This document shows, piece by piece, positions 1-9,599 of a stretch of 64,000 nt of DNA. The stretch comes from Paenibacillus terrae. GTDB lineage: Bacteria > Bacillota > Bacilli > Paenibacillales > Paenibacillaceae. The number at the start of each line of letters is the position of its first letter. Positions within the stretch are counted from its first letter, which is position 1. The stretch is from positions 113,486 to 177,485 of the forward strand of contig NZ_PNXQ01000014.1 of assembly GCF_005217525.1 (NCBI RefSeq). The letters run 5' to 3'. The notes below the pieces were generated by a model that searched no databases, had not been told where the DNA came from, and saw nothing but the letters and a program-made list of their open reading frames with translations. A program made the position numbers and the translations under genes.

Positions 1-1253
1 ATTACGACGTCAACAACTCTTACCAGAAGCTGGTGCGGATCGATTTCGATCTCAGCCGCTTTTACGATGTCATCGCCCGCGAGCGGGATTACCTGGATCT
101 CTATCTGGTTAACGACCAGAACGAGATCATCGTATCTATGGACAGCGGATACCAGCGCGAGAATACCCCCAGTTTTCCTTTGTTCAAAATGGACAAAGAG
201 GCGGACAACGATCTGCATATCATGCCGATCGGTAACGCCAGCTATGTGCGGGGGTGGAAGCTGATCGGCGTGCCCCAGGGGACGCGCGTCAGCAAGGCCA
301 TGCTGGATATGCAGCTTTATTCTAGCATACTGGTCGGCCTGATTACACTGTTCACCTCAGTGTTCATTTACGTCATGCTGCGCTCGTATAATCACCGGGT
401 CAAGCGCTTGGCCCGGCACATGCAAAAGGTAAGGAACGAGAAGTTCGACTTGATCACAATCGATGAGGGGCGCGACGAAATCGGGCATCTGATCCGCAAC
501 TTTAACATGATGACCTCCCAGATCCATTCCTTGATCAATAATGTGTATAAGCTGGAGATTCAGCAAAAAAGCCAGGAAGCCGAGCGCGTCCGAGCTGAGC
601 TCAATCTGCTGCAGAGTCAGATGAATCCCCATTTCCTGTTCAATACGCTGAATGCGCTTCTAGTGGTCAGTACCAAAAACAATTACACAGATGTTAAAGA
701 CATCATCAAGAACTTGTCGAAGCTGCTCCGCCGCTTGCTGAACTGGAAGGACGATCTGGTGCTGCTGGAGGAAGAGATAAATTTTACCGTGATGTATCTC
801 GGCATCGAGAAATTCCGCTTCCAGGACAAATTCGAGTATTCCATCGAGATCACCGAGGAAGTGCGTCACTACAAGATACCGAAGATGAGTATTCAACAAC
901 TCGCGGAGAACGCCTGCAAGTATGGAATACAGGCTATTGAGGGGCTTGGAGTTGTCAAAATCCGCGTCGAAGTAGCCGATGAGCAGTTGCGCGTGGTTGT
1001 ATCGGATAATGGCAAAGGTATTGACGAGGATCGTTTAAAGGAGGTTTTGTACAACATGCGCAGCGAAAAGGAGACTATAGGAGGTAATATCGGTATCCGT
1101 AATGTATACCGACGGCTGGAGTTGTACTACAACGACAGGGTTAGTTTTAACCTGACTAGCAAGGTGGGAGAAGGTACCGAGGTGTCCTTCGAAATTCCGA
1201 TGCAGTTGTTGAAATGTCAGGATGGAGAAGGAGGGAAGGGGAATGGGGTTTAA
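1..1253 (+). CDS. YesM-type sensor histidine kinase (5' partial)
   Basis: This is the C-terminal part of a membrane sensor kinase. The reading frame is open to the left edge, so the start lies outside the window. The visible order is an extracytoplasmic sensor tail, a transmembrane helix near 320-380, a HAMP-like linker with coiled coil to about 600, the His_kinase box MNPHFLFNTLN (phospho-acceptor His, 621-653), then an HATPase domain with N-box ENACKYG and G-boxes DNGKGID and GGNIGIRN. That His-kinase plus HATPase layout is typical of the YesM/LytS class. Its stop overlaps the YesN-like gene by 11 bp, so the two are surely cotranscribed. Context suggests it senses xylan-derived oligosaccharides outside the cell; the ligand is inferred. 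Confidence 0.93.
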   Translation, partial: YDVNNSYQKLVRIDFDLSRFYDVIARERDYLDLYLVNDQNEIIVSMDSGYQRENTPSFPLFKMDKEADNDLHIMPIGNASYVRGWKLIGVPQGTRVSKAMLDMQLYSSILVGLITLFTSVFIYVMLRSYNHRVKRLARHMQKVRNEKFDLITIDEGRDEIGHLIRNFNMMTSQIHSLINNVYKLEIQQKSQEAERVRAELNLLQSQMNPHFLFNTLNALLVVSTKNNYTDVKDIIKNLSKLLRRLLNWKDDLVLLEEEINFTVMYLGIEKFRFQDKFEYSIEITEEVRHYKIPKMSIQQLAENACKYGIQAIEGLGVVKIRVEVADEQLRVVVSDNGKGIDEDRLKEVLYNMRSEKETIGGNIGIRNVYRRLELYYNDRVSFNLTSKVGEGTEVSFEIPMQLLKCQDGEGGKGNGV

Positions 1254-2826
1254 AGTGCTGCTGATTGACGATGAGCCTTGGGCACTGGAGGGCATGCAGA
1301 TTTGTATTGATTGGGGAGAGATGGGCTTTGAGGTGTGTGGTATCTGCGGCAACGGAATGGATGGTTTGAGGCTAATGGAGGAATTGAGCCCAGACCTGGT
1401 GATGGTGGATATCCATATGCCGATAATGGATGGTTTGGAAATGATAAAGCAATGGCGGCAAAGAGGGAATGTCTCCACGAAATTTATCATTCTTACCGGG
1501 TACAGCGAATTTGATTACGCTCGAAAGGCTCTCAAATACAGAGTCTCCCGGTATTTGCTGAAGCCTTTGGATGAGGAGCAGACTGAACTGGAGATTCGGG
1601 CAATCCAGCGCGAATTGTTAGAGGAACAGGAGCTCATTTACATCGGGCAGATTGCTCGTCGGGAAGAGGTGCTGCAGATGATTAAGGAGGCACTACTGGG
1701 CAAATCGATGTCCACAGAGGGTAATGATTTCATGGAATCTGTGTCCCAATCCGCCGATTTATGGAATGTATGTCTGGTGCAAGCGCATCGGGACCAGTCC
1801 GGACGACTGGGCGAGTTTGCACTTGAATTACTCGATGACTTAGAGACAGTATATTTGGTGCATCTGTCCATGGAACATTTCGTCATTGTGTTCGGCGACT
1901 CGGCGTATCAAGGTGATGGGCTCAGTGCTGAGAAGACTATAGAAGCACTGGCCCGTCGCTTGGCGGGTTTTCGTGTCTTCATGGCTGTTGGTGCCCCGGT
2001 AGGCTCATTAACTGGCATTGGAACCGCCTACAAAACGGCGTCCAAGGCGCTGCTGCATGCGTTTTATGAGTCGGAAAATAATGGAATTATTCACTATGAC
2101 ATAATTAAAGACAGCGTGTTTCAACATTGCTACAATCAGGTGGAACTTTTGGAACGCATATTGGAGACATTTGAAATCATCGACTATGCTGGCTATCGGT
2201 CAATTGTCGATTCGATGGAGCAAATGTTTTGGGAGACGCGAGTGTATCCTGATGAGGTCCAAAAATTTGTCGTCTTTATCCTTCACGAAATCAGGGCGTA
2301 TATGAGTGTGCATTTTGCCGATGACAGGGAGCCTTCCGACTATCTGTTCGATATTCCCAATATGGACGAGGCATTGCTGACCTTTGACGATATGATTGGG
2401 ATACTACGCTCTTGTGGACAGGTTTGCTTTGAACTTCTTCTCAAACAGAGCATGATTGAGCCTCAGGGGATCGTGCAGGATATCAATGACTACATCCGTA
2501 GTTATTTCCGGGAAAGTCTGACCATTAAACAACTGGCAGAGCAATTTTTTCTGCATCCTACCTATCTGGGACAATTGTTGATACGCAAAAACGGTATCGG
2601 GTTCAATGAATTGCTCCATGATCTGAGGATTGAAGAGGCAAGTCGCCTGCTTCGTATGAACCAATATAAAAATAGCGAGCTATCGGAAATGGTAGGATAT
2701 ACTAATTATAACCATTTTCTGAAGCAATTTGAGAAGCGCTTGGGTATGTCACCAAACGAATATAAGAAAATCAAAGCTTTTCATGTGAAAAGCTTTAATT
2801 CGAATATAGTTTCCGATCAGATATAA
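1243..2826 (+). CDS. YesN-type response regulator, AraC family
   Basis: A 527-residue two-component regulator. The N-terminal receiver domain shows the acidic pair D9-D10, phospho-acceptor D56 in MVDIHMP and K107 in LLKP. A long linker of about 300 residues follows. Two AraC-type helix-turn-helices fill the last 100 residues (SLTIKQLAEQFFLHPTYLG, then SELSEMVGYTNYNHF). I chose ATG 1243 because AAGGAGG lies 8 bp upstream; an in-frame ATG at 1222 lacks such a site. It overlaps the kinase gene. By analogy with Paenibacillus xylan-utilisation clusters it should activate the transporter operon that starts 70 bp downstream. Confidence 0.92.
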   Translation: MGFKVLLIDDEPWALEGMQICIDWGEMGFEVCGICGNGMDGLRLMEELSPDLVMVDIHMPIMDGLEMIKQWRQRGNVSTKFIILTGYSEFDYARKALKYRVSRYLLKPLDEEQTELEIRAIQRELLEEQELIYIGQIARREEVLQMIKEALLGKSMSTEGNDFMESVSQSADLWNVCLVQAHRDQSGRLGEFALELLDDLETVYLVHLSMEHFVIVFGDSAYQGDGLSAEKTIEALARRLAGFRVFMAVGAPVGSLTGIGTAYKTASKALLHAFYESENNGIIHYDIIKDSVFQHCYNQVELLERILETFEIIDYAGYRSIVDSMEQMFWETRVYPDEVQKFVVFILHEIRAYMSVHFADDREPSDYLFDIPNMDEALLTFDDMIGILRSCGQVCFELLLKQSMIEPQGIVQDINDYIRSYFRESLTIKQLAEQFFLHPTYLGQLLIRKNGIGFNELLHDLRIEEASRLLRMNQYKNSELSEMVGYTNYNHFLKQFEKRLGMSPNEYKKIKAFHVKSFNSNIVSDQI

Positions 2827-2848
2827 ATTTAAACTAAAATTAATTAAA

Positions 2849-2862
2849 TGTAAGGGCTTTCA
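2849..2862 (+). promoter_or_regulatory. Possible CcpA cre site upstream of the transporter operon
   Basis: TGTAAGGGCTTTCA fits the catabolite-responsive element consensus TGWAARCGYTWNCW at 13 of 14 positions. The mismatch is at the C of the central CG, which is usually the best conserved pair, so binding is uncertain. It lies 34 bp before the ATG of the solute-binding protein gene, where repression by glucose would make sense for a xylan operon. Confidence 0.35.
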
Positions 2863-2895
2863 TTATTGGTATTACAAAACTATCGGAGGTGTCTT

Positions 2896-4581
2896 ATGGG
2901 GGACAGAAAAAAATCGTTACTTCGTATTGGAGCGGTAGCACTTTTGTCACTGAGCGTTGTTCTATCTGGCTGCTCAATCAGCGGCAGCAGCAAAGGTGGA
3001 AATTCCAATGCGGACAATGTCAACAGCGGAGAGGTTGGAGCGGCAAGTCCAATTGAAATCTCAGTCTTCTTGAATGAAGCTGGACAGCAGCCGACAGCGG
3101 ACAACAAGCTTTACAAAATGATGAAGGATGAGCTTGGTGTTACCTTCAAATTTGAATTTCTTGCGGGCGATAAGAACCAGAAGCTCGGCGTTATGATTGC
3201 TGGCGGGGACTACCCGGACCTGATCTCGGCAGACACAAAGCTGACCGCTGCGGGAGGTGTCATCCCGTTGGAAGATTTGATCGAGAAACATGCGCCTAAT
3301 CTGAAGAAACACTATGCAAAGTATTGGAACCAAATGAAGGACCCTAATGATGGACATATTTACTATTTGCCAAACTATGGTGTCTATAATGGTGAAGTTG
3401 CTGATACCTATTACGGTGGTCCTGCCTTCTGGATTCAAAAGGCTGTTCTCAAGGAGTTCAACTATCCGACTCCTAAAACATTGGATGAATACTTCGATCT
3501 GATTAAAAAGTACAAAGATAAATATCCAACGATTGATGGCAGCCCGACCCTTGGTTTTGAAGTCCTGAACTATGACTGGAAAACCTGGGGATTGCTGAAT
3601 CCTCCACAACATTTGATTGGTCATCCAAACGATGGCGGTGTAGTTGTAAACAAAGGCGTGGCAGAAATTTTTGCTGATAAAGATTACGCTAAGAAGTACT
3701 ACCAGAAGCTGAATGAAATTAATGCTCAAGACTTACTCGATAAGGAAACGTTTACACAGAACTATGATCAGTACTTGGCGAAGTTGTCTAACGGTAATGT
3801 TCTGGGGATGTTCGATCAGCACTGGAACTTTCTCAAAGCTGAGGATTCATTGAAGACGCAGAAGAAGCTGGAGCGGACATATGTAGGCTTCCCTCTGGTA
3901 TATGATTCCAGCATTAAGGATTACTATCGGGACCGTCCAGCGCTTAATCTGAATAATGGTTTTGGTATTACTGTTAACGCTAAGGATCCGGTAAAAATCC
4001 TCAAAGTACTCGATAAACTAATGGATGAAAAATGGCAAAAGCTATTTACTTGGGGTGTTGAAGGCGAGGATTATTATGTTAATAAGCAAGGTCGCTTTAT
4101 GAAAACACCAGAGCAGCGTACTAACACTGATGATGCTGCCTGGAAGCTCGCCAATAAGGCAGAAGCTTTATACAATACCGCACCGAAGCTGGAGGGTTAT
4201 TTTAGCGATGGCAACGCCACCACGGCAACCAATCAGCCTGAAGAGTATCAAGCAAGCTTGAAGCCTTACGATAAGGAAGTTCTAAAGGCATACGGGTTTA
4301 ATAGCTACGTTGACTTCTTTAGTGCTCCTCCTGAGAACCCGGTCTACTACCCGGCTTGGTCCGCCGATATCGTGGATGGTTCTCCGGCCAAGATTGCCAG
4401 CACAAAGCTGAACGAGCTTTCTACAAAGTATCTGCCTAAAGCAATCCTGTCGAGTCCGTCTAGCTTCGACTCCGTATGGAACGAATACACCTCCGAGATT
4501 CATAAGCTTGACATCAAGGCCTATGAAGACAAAATAAACGAAGTGCTGAAGTGGAGAATTGAGAATTGGACTGCTAAATAG
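2896..4581 (+). CDS. ABC transporter solute-binding lipoprotein (LplA-like)
   Basis: A 561-residue extracellular sugar-binding lipoprotein. The start ATG 2896 has GGAGGT 5 bp upstream; an upstream in-frame TTG has no such site. The signal peptide (residues 1-25) has K5-K6, a hydrophobic core and lipobox VLSGC, with Cys26 the predicted lipid-modified residue, followed by a Ser/Gly/Asn-rich linker. The mature protein resembles the large LplA/YtcQ-type binding proteins of Paenibacillus, which are about 500-560 residues long. No ATPase gene is present in the operon, as is usual for this family, where a shared MsmX-type ATPase energises several importers. The likely ligand is a xylo- or aldouronic oligosaccharide, inferred from the downstream GH43 and GH10 genes. 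Confidence 0.93.
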   Translation: MGDRKKSLLRIGAVALLSLSVVLSGCSISGSSKGGNSNADNVNSGEVGAASPIEISVFLNEAGQQPTADNKLYKMMKDELGVTFKFEFLAGDKNQKLGVMIAGGDYPDLISADTKLTAAGGVIPLEDLIEKHAPNLKKHYAKYWNQMKDPNDGHIYYLPNYGVYNGEVADTYYGGPAFWIQKAVLKEFNYPTPKTLDEYFDLIKKYKDKYPTIDGSPTLGFEVLNYDWKTWGLLNPPQHLIGHPNDGGVVVNKGVAEIFADKDYAKKYYQKLNEINAQDLLDKETFTQNYDQYLAKLSNGNVLGMFDQHWNFLKAEDSLKTQKKLERTYVGFPLVYDSSIKDYYRDRPALNLNNGFGITVNAKDPVKILKVLDKLMDEKWQKLFTWGVEGEDYYVNKQGRFMKTPEQRTNTDDAAWKLANKAEALYNTAPKLEGYFSDGNATTATNQPEEYQASLKPYDKEVLKAYGFNSYVDFFSAPPENPVYYPAWSADIVDGSPAKIASTKLNELSTKYLPKAILSSPSSFDSVWNEYTSEIHKLDIKAYEDKINEVLKWRIENWTAK

Positions 4582-4595
4582 AACTATTTCTAAAC

Positions 4596-4622
4596 CGGAA
4601 AGGGAGCACTCCTCCCTTTCCG
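4596..4622 (+). repeat. Intergenic hairpin between binding protein and permease genes
   Basis: A perfect 11-bp stem (4596-4606 with 4612-4622) closes a 5-nt loop and starts 14 bp after the binding-protein stop codon. No T-run follows, so it is not a classic terminator. Such a hairpin could protect the upstream mRNA from 3' decay or partly end transcription, so that more binding protein than permease is made. Confidence 0.75.
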
Positions 4623-4655
4623 AAAAATATAAGAATGGATAGGGAGTTTGATACT

Positions 4656-5630
4656 ATGGAGGAGATTGCAATTGGCGCCAAGTCAGTTAAACAGGCAGAC
4701 CCGAAGAAGAAACGCAGCGACAAACGCGTGACCTGGGCTATTATCAAGGATCAGAGACAACTTATCTATATGTCAGTTCCTCTGCTTGCTTATATAGTCT
4801 TATTTGCTTATGTGCCGATCTGGGGCTGGTCGATGGCATTTCAAGATTACAAGCCCGCACGAAGCTTTGATGAACAAACTTGGGTTGGCTTCAAGCATTT
4901 TAAGTTCCTGTTTACAGATGATAATTTTTTACGTGTCCTTCGTAATACACTTGCTATGAGTATGATCAACCTGATTTTTGGGTTTGTCACTGCCATTATT
5001 TTGGCATTGCTGCTTAATGAAATTAAAAAGATTATCTGGAAGAGAGCCGTTCAGACCATTTCGTATTTGCCACACTTTTTGTCATGGATTATCGTTACAG
5101 GAATTGTTGCCACTTCTCTTGCCTCTGACGGCATTGTCAACGAAATGTTGATGAAGCTGCATTTGGTTGATAAACCCATTTTATGGTTGAGTGAAGGAAA
5201 GTATTTTTGGGGAGTAGTGGGAGCCTCACACGTTTGGAAAGAAGTTGGCTGGAATACAATTATTTATTTGGCCGCCATAGCCTCTATTGATCCGGCTTTG
5301 TATGAAGCCGCTGATATTGACGGGGCCAACAGATATCAAAAAATGTGGAGCGTTACTTTGCCAGGCATTAAGCCAACTATTGTTATTCTGTTGATTATGT
5401 CAATTGGACATATTTTAGAAGCTGGTTTTGAAGTACAGTATTTGCTAGGCAACGGACTTGTTGTGGATTGGTCAGAAACGATTGATATTTTCGTTCTTAA
5501 ATACGGTATTGCGCAAAGTAACTATTCCTTGGCCACTGCGGGAGGCATATTCAAGACCATTGTCAGTATTACAATGTTGCTGCTCGCAAACTGGACAGCA
5601 AAGCGGCTTGGGGAAGAGAGGTTATTATAG
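4656..5630 (+). CDS. ABC sugar transporter permease 1 (LplB-like)
   Basis: A 324-residue inner-membrane permease with about six transmembrane helices. The EAA loop reads EAADIDGANRYQKMW...LP, the site that docks the ATPase. I prefer ATG 4656 (AGGGAG 9 bp upstream) over ATG 4635, which has no ribosome binding site; the first 30 residues are then a Lys/Arg-rich cytoplasmic tail. It pairs with the next gene as the heterodimeric channel of an LplABC-type oligosaccharide importer. The stop codon overlaps the GTG of the next gene by one base, showing translational coupling. Confidence 0.93.
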   Translation: MEEIAIGAKSVKQADPKKKRSDKRVTWAIIKDQRQLIYMSVPLLAYIVLFAYVPIWGWSMAFQDYKPARSFDEQTWVGFKHFKFLFTDDNFLRVLRNTLAMSMINLIFGFVTAIILALLLNEIKKIIWKRAVQTISYLPHFLSWIIVTGIVATSLASDGIVNEMLMKLHLVDKPILWLSEGKYFWGVVGASHVWKEVGWNTIIYLAAIASIDPALYEAADIDGANRYQKMWSVTLPGIKPTIVILLIMSIGHILEAGFEVQYLLGNGLVVDWSETIDIFVLKYGIAQSNYSLATAGGIFKTIVSITMLLLANWTAKRLGEERLL

Positions 5631-6583
5631 TGATGAAGAAAACTCAGATGTCTGGCCCAGAGAGTACAATTGCAATCTCCAGACGCCGTCCAGGAAGCAG
5701 GGGATTAGAGCCGCTTGTTTTCAACACACTTAATACAATATTTATGATTATCCTGGTCATTGTTACCTTATATCCGTTCCTAAATACAATTGTAGTGTCG
5801 TTTAATGCGGGGAACGACACGATCAGAGGCGGTCTCTATCTGTGGCCTCGGCAGTTCACGTTGCAGAATTATAAAGCGGTATTCGTTTCGGGCACTATTT
5901 ATAATGCATTCCTGATTTCGGTTGCACGTACCGTGCTTTCGACCTTGCTGAATATTTTCTTGACCACAATGCTGGCTTATGCACTTAGTCGGCGGAATTT
6001 TGTGTTCCGCAAGCCTATTACTACAGTTTTTGTCCTGACCATGTATTTTAATGCAGGTTTGATTCCTGGCTACTTCTTGATGAAGGACCTGAATTTAATT
6101 AATAATTTCTTCGTATATGTACTGCCGTCAATGATCAGCGCATTTAACCTAATTGTTATCCGTACCTATATCTATACAATTCCAGAGAGCTTGGTGGAAT
6201 CGGCTAAAATAGATGGGGCAGGGGATTTTAAGATTTTTTGGAGAATTATTTTACCGCTCTGTAAGCCTGTGCTGGCTACTATTGCGTTGTTTGTTGCGGT
6301 AGGTGCCTGGAACTCTTGGTTCGACGCTTTTTTGTATACCTCGTCCCAACAGGAACTGAGCACACTGCAATACGAGTTAATGAAGCTGCTCTCCTCTAGT
6401 ATGAACGCCAACAGCAATCCATCAGTGTCCAATGGTGTTGGAATGCAGAATGCTACCCAGGTTACACCCATTTCAATTCGCGCTGCTGTCACTGTAGTAG
6501 CTTCTATTCCAATCCTGGTAGTGTATCCGTTCATGCAAAAATATTTTGTTGTTGGGCTTAACGTTGGGAGTGTGAAGGAATAA
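5630..6583 (+). CDS. ABC sugar transporter permease 2 (LplC/YtcP-like)
   Basis: A 317-residue second permease with six predicted helices and the EAA loop ESAKIDGAGDFKIFWRIILP. Two starts are possible: GTG 5630, 8 bp after AGAGAGG and overlapping the previous stop, or ATG 5633. The difference is one residue. It ends at TAA 6581-6583 and the GH43 gene starts on the next base, so import and cleavage genes are tightly coupled. The family carries linear or branched oligosaccharides; substrate assignment to xylan fragments rests on context. Confidence 0.93.
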   Translation: MMKKTQMSGPESTIAISRRRPGSRGLEPLVFNTLNTIFMIILVIVTLYPFLNTIVVSFNAGNDTIRGGLYLWPRQFTLQNYKAVFVSGTIYNAFLISVARTVLSTLLNIFLTTMLAYALSRRNFVFRKPITTVFVLTMYFNAGLIPGYFLMKDLNLINNFFVYVLPSMISAFNLIVIRTYIYTIPESLVESAKIDGAGDFKIFWRIILPLCKPVLATIALFVAVGAWNSWFDAFLYTSSQQELSTLQYELMKLLSSSMNANSNPSVSNGVGMQNATQVTPISIRAAVTVVASIPILVVYPFMQKYFVVGLNVGSVKE

Positions 6584-8143
6584 ATGAATAATCAATTGGT
6601 ATCGCAAACCATTCGTTACTCAAATCCCATACTTCCTGGCTTTTATCCTGATCCTAGCATTACTAGAGCGGGAGAATACTTTTATTTGATTTGCAGTTCG
6701 TTTGAATATTTTCCCGGTGTTCCTATCTTCCGGAGTCGGGATCTGATTCAATGGGAACAAGTGGGTCATGTGCTGAACCGGCCCAATCAGCTTGATCTGA
6801 CGGATCGCAAGAGCTCTGACGGCATTTATGCACCATCAATTCGTTATTTCGAGGGCACCTTCTACATGATTACAACCGATGTAGGAGGGATCGGGAATTT
6901 TTATGTTACAGCGACCGATCCGGCCGGACCTTGGTCGAATCCGATCCATGTTCCTTACGGTGGGATTGATCCTTCACTGTTTTTTGACGATGACGGCAAG
7001 GTGTACGTCACCGCGCAGCAGGGAGCAGACTACGACTCCCATGCCATCCAGTATGAAATTAATATTGTGACTGGAGAAGCGCTTTCGGAGCCGCAGGTGG
7101 TTTGGTACGGTGATGGAGGTCCATGGACAGAAGGTCCTCATCTATACAAGATTAATGGAATGTATTATATGATGTCCGCCTCTGGCGGAACAGCGAAGGA
7201 ACACAGGGAGATTATCGGACGGAGCAACAATCCTTATGGTCCGTTTGAACGTTATCCGGAGCCGATCCTGACGCATCGGGGGCTTGATCATCCGATTCAA
7301 TATCTGGGCCATGCCGACCTGGTAGAAGATGTACAAGGGAATTGGTGGGCTGTTTTTCTCGGCGTTCGGTTGACTGAGGATGGTTACAGCGTACTTGGTC
7401 GTGAAACCTTTCTGGCTCCGGTCATCTGGAAGGACGAATGGCCGTATATCGACAATAACGAGGGCTGTGTCAAGCTGAAAATGTCGGTTGCGCGTCTGCC
7501 CGCAGCGACACCCAACGCTACGGGCGTCACTGTGGGCGAAGGCCGGGACGATTTTGCCGCAGACCATCTCGGACCCGAGTGGATCTTTGTGCGAAATCCG
7601 GCCGAGGGTAGTTATTCGCTAGATGAAGCTCCTGGGTCTTTGACATTGCATGGACAGGCGACGGGACTCGGGGATGCCGGCCGGATTACTTTTGCAGGCA
7701 AAAGACAGCAGCATAAGCAGGCAAGCTTCACCACTTGCATGTCGTTTGCGCCAACCGCTGAAGGTGAAGAGGCCGGATTATGTGCACGCCGGGATGAGGA
7801 TGCCCATTATGAGATCGGGGTGTTGCGTTCTGGTAACCGCAACCGAGTCATGGCCCGTCTGACCATTCGCGGAGAATCCCAGATCGTCTATGGGGCTGAG
7901 ACAGAATCGGAGCGAGTTTTGCTAAGAATTGAAGCGACTGAGGATGAATATGCTCATTCATATTCGGAGGATGGCGAGAACTGGTCCAGTATAGCTACAG
8001 GTCCGGCACGGGCGTTGTCTCCGGAGGATTTTGTGAATAAAATGTGCTTCACTGGGGTAGTCATTGGGCTGTACGCAACAGGAAATGGCCGCTTAAGTGG
8101 GGTACCTGCGCACTTCGATTGGTTTAAGTATCAGGCTAAGTAG
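6584..8143 (+). CDS. GH43 beta-xylosidase / arabinofuranosidase
   Basis: A 519-residue cytoplasmic glycosidase without signal peptide. The N-terminal five-bladed propeller carries the GH43 triad: D23 in YPDPS (base), D129 in GIDPSLF (pKa modulator) and E183 in WTEGPH (acid). The opening NPILPGFYPDPSI is typical of GH43 beta-xylosidases of the XynB group. The C-terminal region (about 330-519) forms the jelly-roll module common in these enzymes, which helps shape the substrate pocket. It probably removes xylose, and perhaps arabinose, from imported xylo-oligosaccharides. The start follows the permease stop without a gap, with AAGGA 5 bp upstream. Confidence 0.93.
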   Translation: MNNQLVSQTIRYSNPILPGFYPDPSITRAGEYFYLICSSFEYFPGVPIFRSRDLIQWEQVGHVLNRPNQLDLTDRKSSDGIYAPSIRYFEGTFYMITTDVGGIGNFYVTATDPAGPWSNPIHVPYGGIDPSLFFDDDGKVYVTAQQGADYDSHAIQYEINIVTGEALSEPQVVWYGDGGPWTEGPHLYKINGMYYMMSASGGTAKEHREIIGRSNNPYGPFERYPEPILTHRGLDHPIQYLGHADLVEDVQGNWWAVFLGVRLTEDGYSVLGRETFLAPVIWKDEWPYIDNNEGCVKLKMSVARLPAATPNATGVTVGEGRDDFAADHLGPEWIFVRNPAEGSYSLDEAPGSLTLHGQATGLGDAGRITFAGKRQQHKQASFTTCMSFAPTAEGEEAGLCARRDEDAHYEIGVLRSGNRNRVMARLTIRGESQIVYGAETESERVLLRIEATEDEYAHSYSEDGENWSSIATGPARALSPEDFVNKMCFTGVVIGLYATGNGRLSGVPAHFDWFKYQAK

Positions 8144-8183
8144 CAGTAAGTGTTTGCCGATAGCCTGCACAAGGAGGAAAAGG

Positions 8184-9209
8184 ATGAATTTATCGACTCG
8201 GCAAGAAGCTTCACTAAAAGAATTATACAAAAACGATTTCCAGATCGGAGCGGCGGTCAATCCTCTAACCATTGAGATTCAGAAATCGTTGCTTGCTTAC
8301 CACTTTAACAGTATAACAGCGGAAAATGAAATGAAGTTCTCAAGCTTGCATCCAGAGGAGGAGGTGTATACCTTTGAGAATGCCGACCGACTAGCTGCAT
8401 TTGCCAAGGAGCATGGGATGGCAATGCGCGGTCACACCCTGGTCTGGCATAATCAAACGCCGGATTGGCTGTTTGAGAATGAACAAGGCGGTCCAGCGGA
8501 TCGTGCCTTGCTGCTGGAGCGGCTCCGTTCGCATATCCAAACGGTAGTTGGACGGTATAAGGATACTGTATACTGCTGGGATGTGGTGAATGAGGTCATC
8601 TCGGACGAGGAGTCAGACAAGGAGGAGTTCCTTCGCCCGTCGAAATGGCTGGACATCGTCGGACCTGATTTTATCGCCAAGGCTTTTGAATATGCGCATG
8701 AAGCAGATCCTAAGGCTCTGCTATTCTACAACGACTATAATGAGTCCCATCCTTATAAGCGGGATCGTATCTATCGGCTGGTCAGGTCGCTGCTGGACCA
8801 GGGAGTGCCGATTCACGGCGTGGGTCTTCAGGCGCATTGGAATTTGTTCGATCCTTCCCTAAACAATATCCGCGCAGCCATCGAAAAATATGCAGAGCTG
8901 GGACTTCAGCTCCAGCTAACTGAACTGGATCTGTCAGTTTTTCGCTTTGATGACAGACGTACCGACCTGCTTCATCCTTCGGAGGAAATGGTGGAACGGC
9001 AAGCGGAGCTTTACGAAGCGGTTTTTCGTCTCCTGCGGGAATACCGCAACTGTATCAGTGCAGTCACATTCTGGGGGGCTGCCGACGATTATACCTGGCT
9101 GGACGGCTTTCCGGTAAGAGGCCGGAAGAACTGGCCTTTGTTATTCGATCAATCGCACCGTCCGAAGCTGGCTTATGAGCGTGTTGCTGCGCTGGCGATT
9201 CAGCCATAG
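8184..9209 (+). CDS. Intracellular GH10 endo-1,4-beta-xylanase
   Basis: A 341-residue TIM-barrel xylanase with no signal peptide, so it acts on imported oligosaccharides. Catalytic residues are acid/base E137 in WDVVNEV and nucleophile E247 in LTELDLS. The HTLVWHNQTPDWLF segment is the conserved GH10 substrate cleft. ATG 8184 is chosen because AAGGAGG stands 7 bp upstream; the longer in-frame extension runs into the GH43 gene and has no site. It matches the small intracellular Xyn10 (XynA2-like) enzymes that are operon partners of GH43 in Paenibacillus aldouronate clusters. It is the last gene of the operon, followed by a terminator. Confidence 0.94.
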   Translation: MNLSTRQEASLKELYKNDFQIGAAVNPLTIEIQKSLLAYHFNSITAENEMKFSSLHPEEEVYTFENADRLAAFAKEHGMAMRGHTLVWHNQTPDWLFENEQGGPADRALLLERLRSHIQTVVGRYKDTVYCWDVVNEVISDEESDKEEFLRPSKWLDIVGPDFIAKAFEYAHEADPKALLFYNDYNESHPYKRDRIYRLVRSLLDQGVPIHGVGLQAHWNLFDPSLNNIRAAIEKYAELGLQLQLTELDLSVFRFDDRRTDLLHPSEEMVERQAELYEAVFRLLREYRNCISAVTFWGAADDYTWLDGFPVRGRKNWPLLFDQSHRPKLAYERVAALAIQP

Positions 9210-9283
9210 TCAAGCCACTCAAATAGATGACAAAGATAAAGTTCTCTGTCTTAATAGTTGAAATATTTAAGCTTTAATGCAAT

Positions 9284-9323
9284 AGCTCCTGAATTTGTCC
9301 TTGTGGCGATCAGGAGCTTTTTT
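9284..9323 (+). terminator. Rho-independent terminator of the xylan operon
   Basis: Stem AGCTCCTGA / TCAGGAGCT (9284-9292 with 9310-9318) is followed by a run of six T. It lies 75 bp after the GH10 stop codon. The remaining stretch 9324-9599 holds no convincing gene; short open frames there lack ribosome binding sites. Confidence 0.85.
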
Positions 9324-9599
9324 GATATCATCGGAAATTGGAATGTATTGCTCTTCACCTGAGCACTTGGCGGGGATCATTTTCCAAAAGCTCCTCCTTA
9401 TACGAGAGGTGAGTGGTTGTAACGTTCCGGTTGTCCTACCTCTTGTTGCAGTTGTAGTAAACAATTCCATTTAATTGGAAGAGGATTTAGGCGTGCTGAA
9501 TATCCGGATAAGCTCTAAACAGCTTTGAATCAGGCGTAGAACAATGTAGAAACAAGGACTGGTTAGGTCTTTGTAGACAATATCCTTTTGAGAAAAAGA

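Noticed and set aside
9267-9470. Minus-strand open frame of 67 codons in the gap between GH10 and GH30
   Set aside because: It runs across the operon terminator, has no ribosome binding site and no recognisable similarity.
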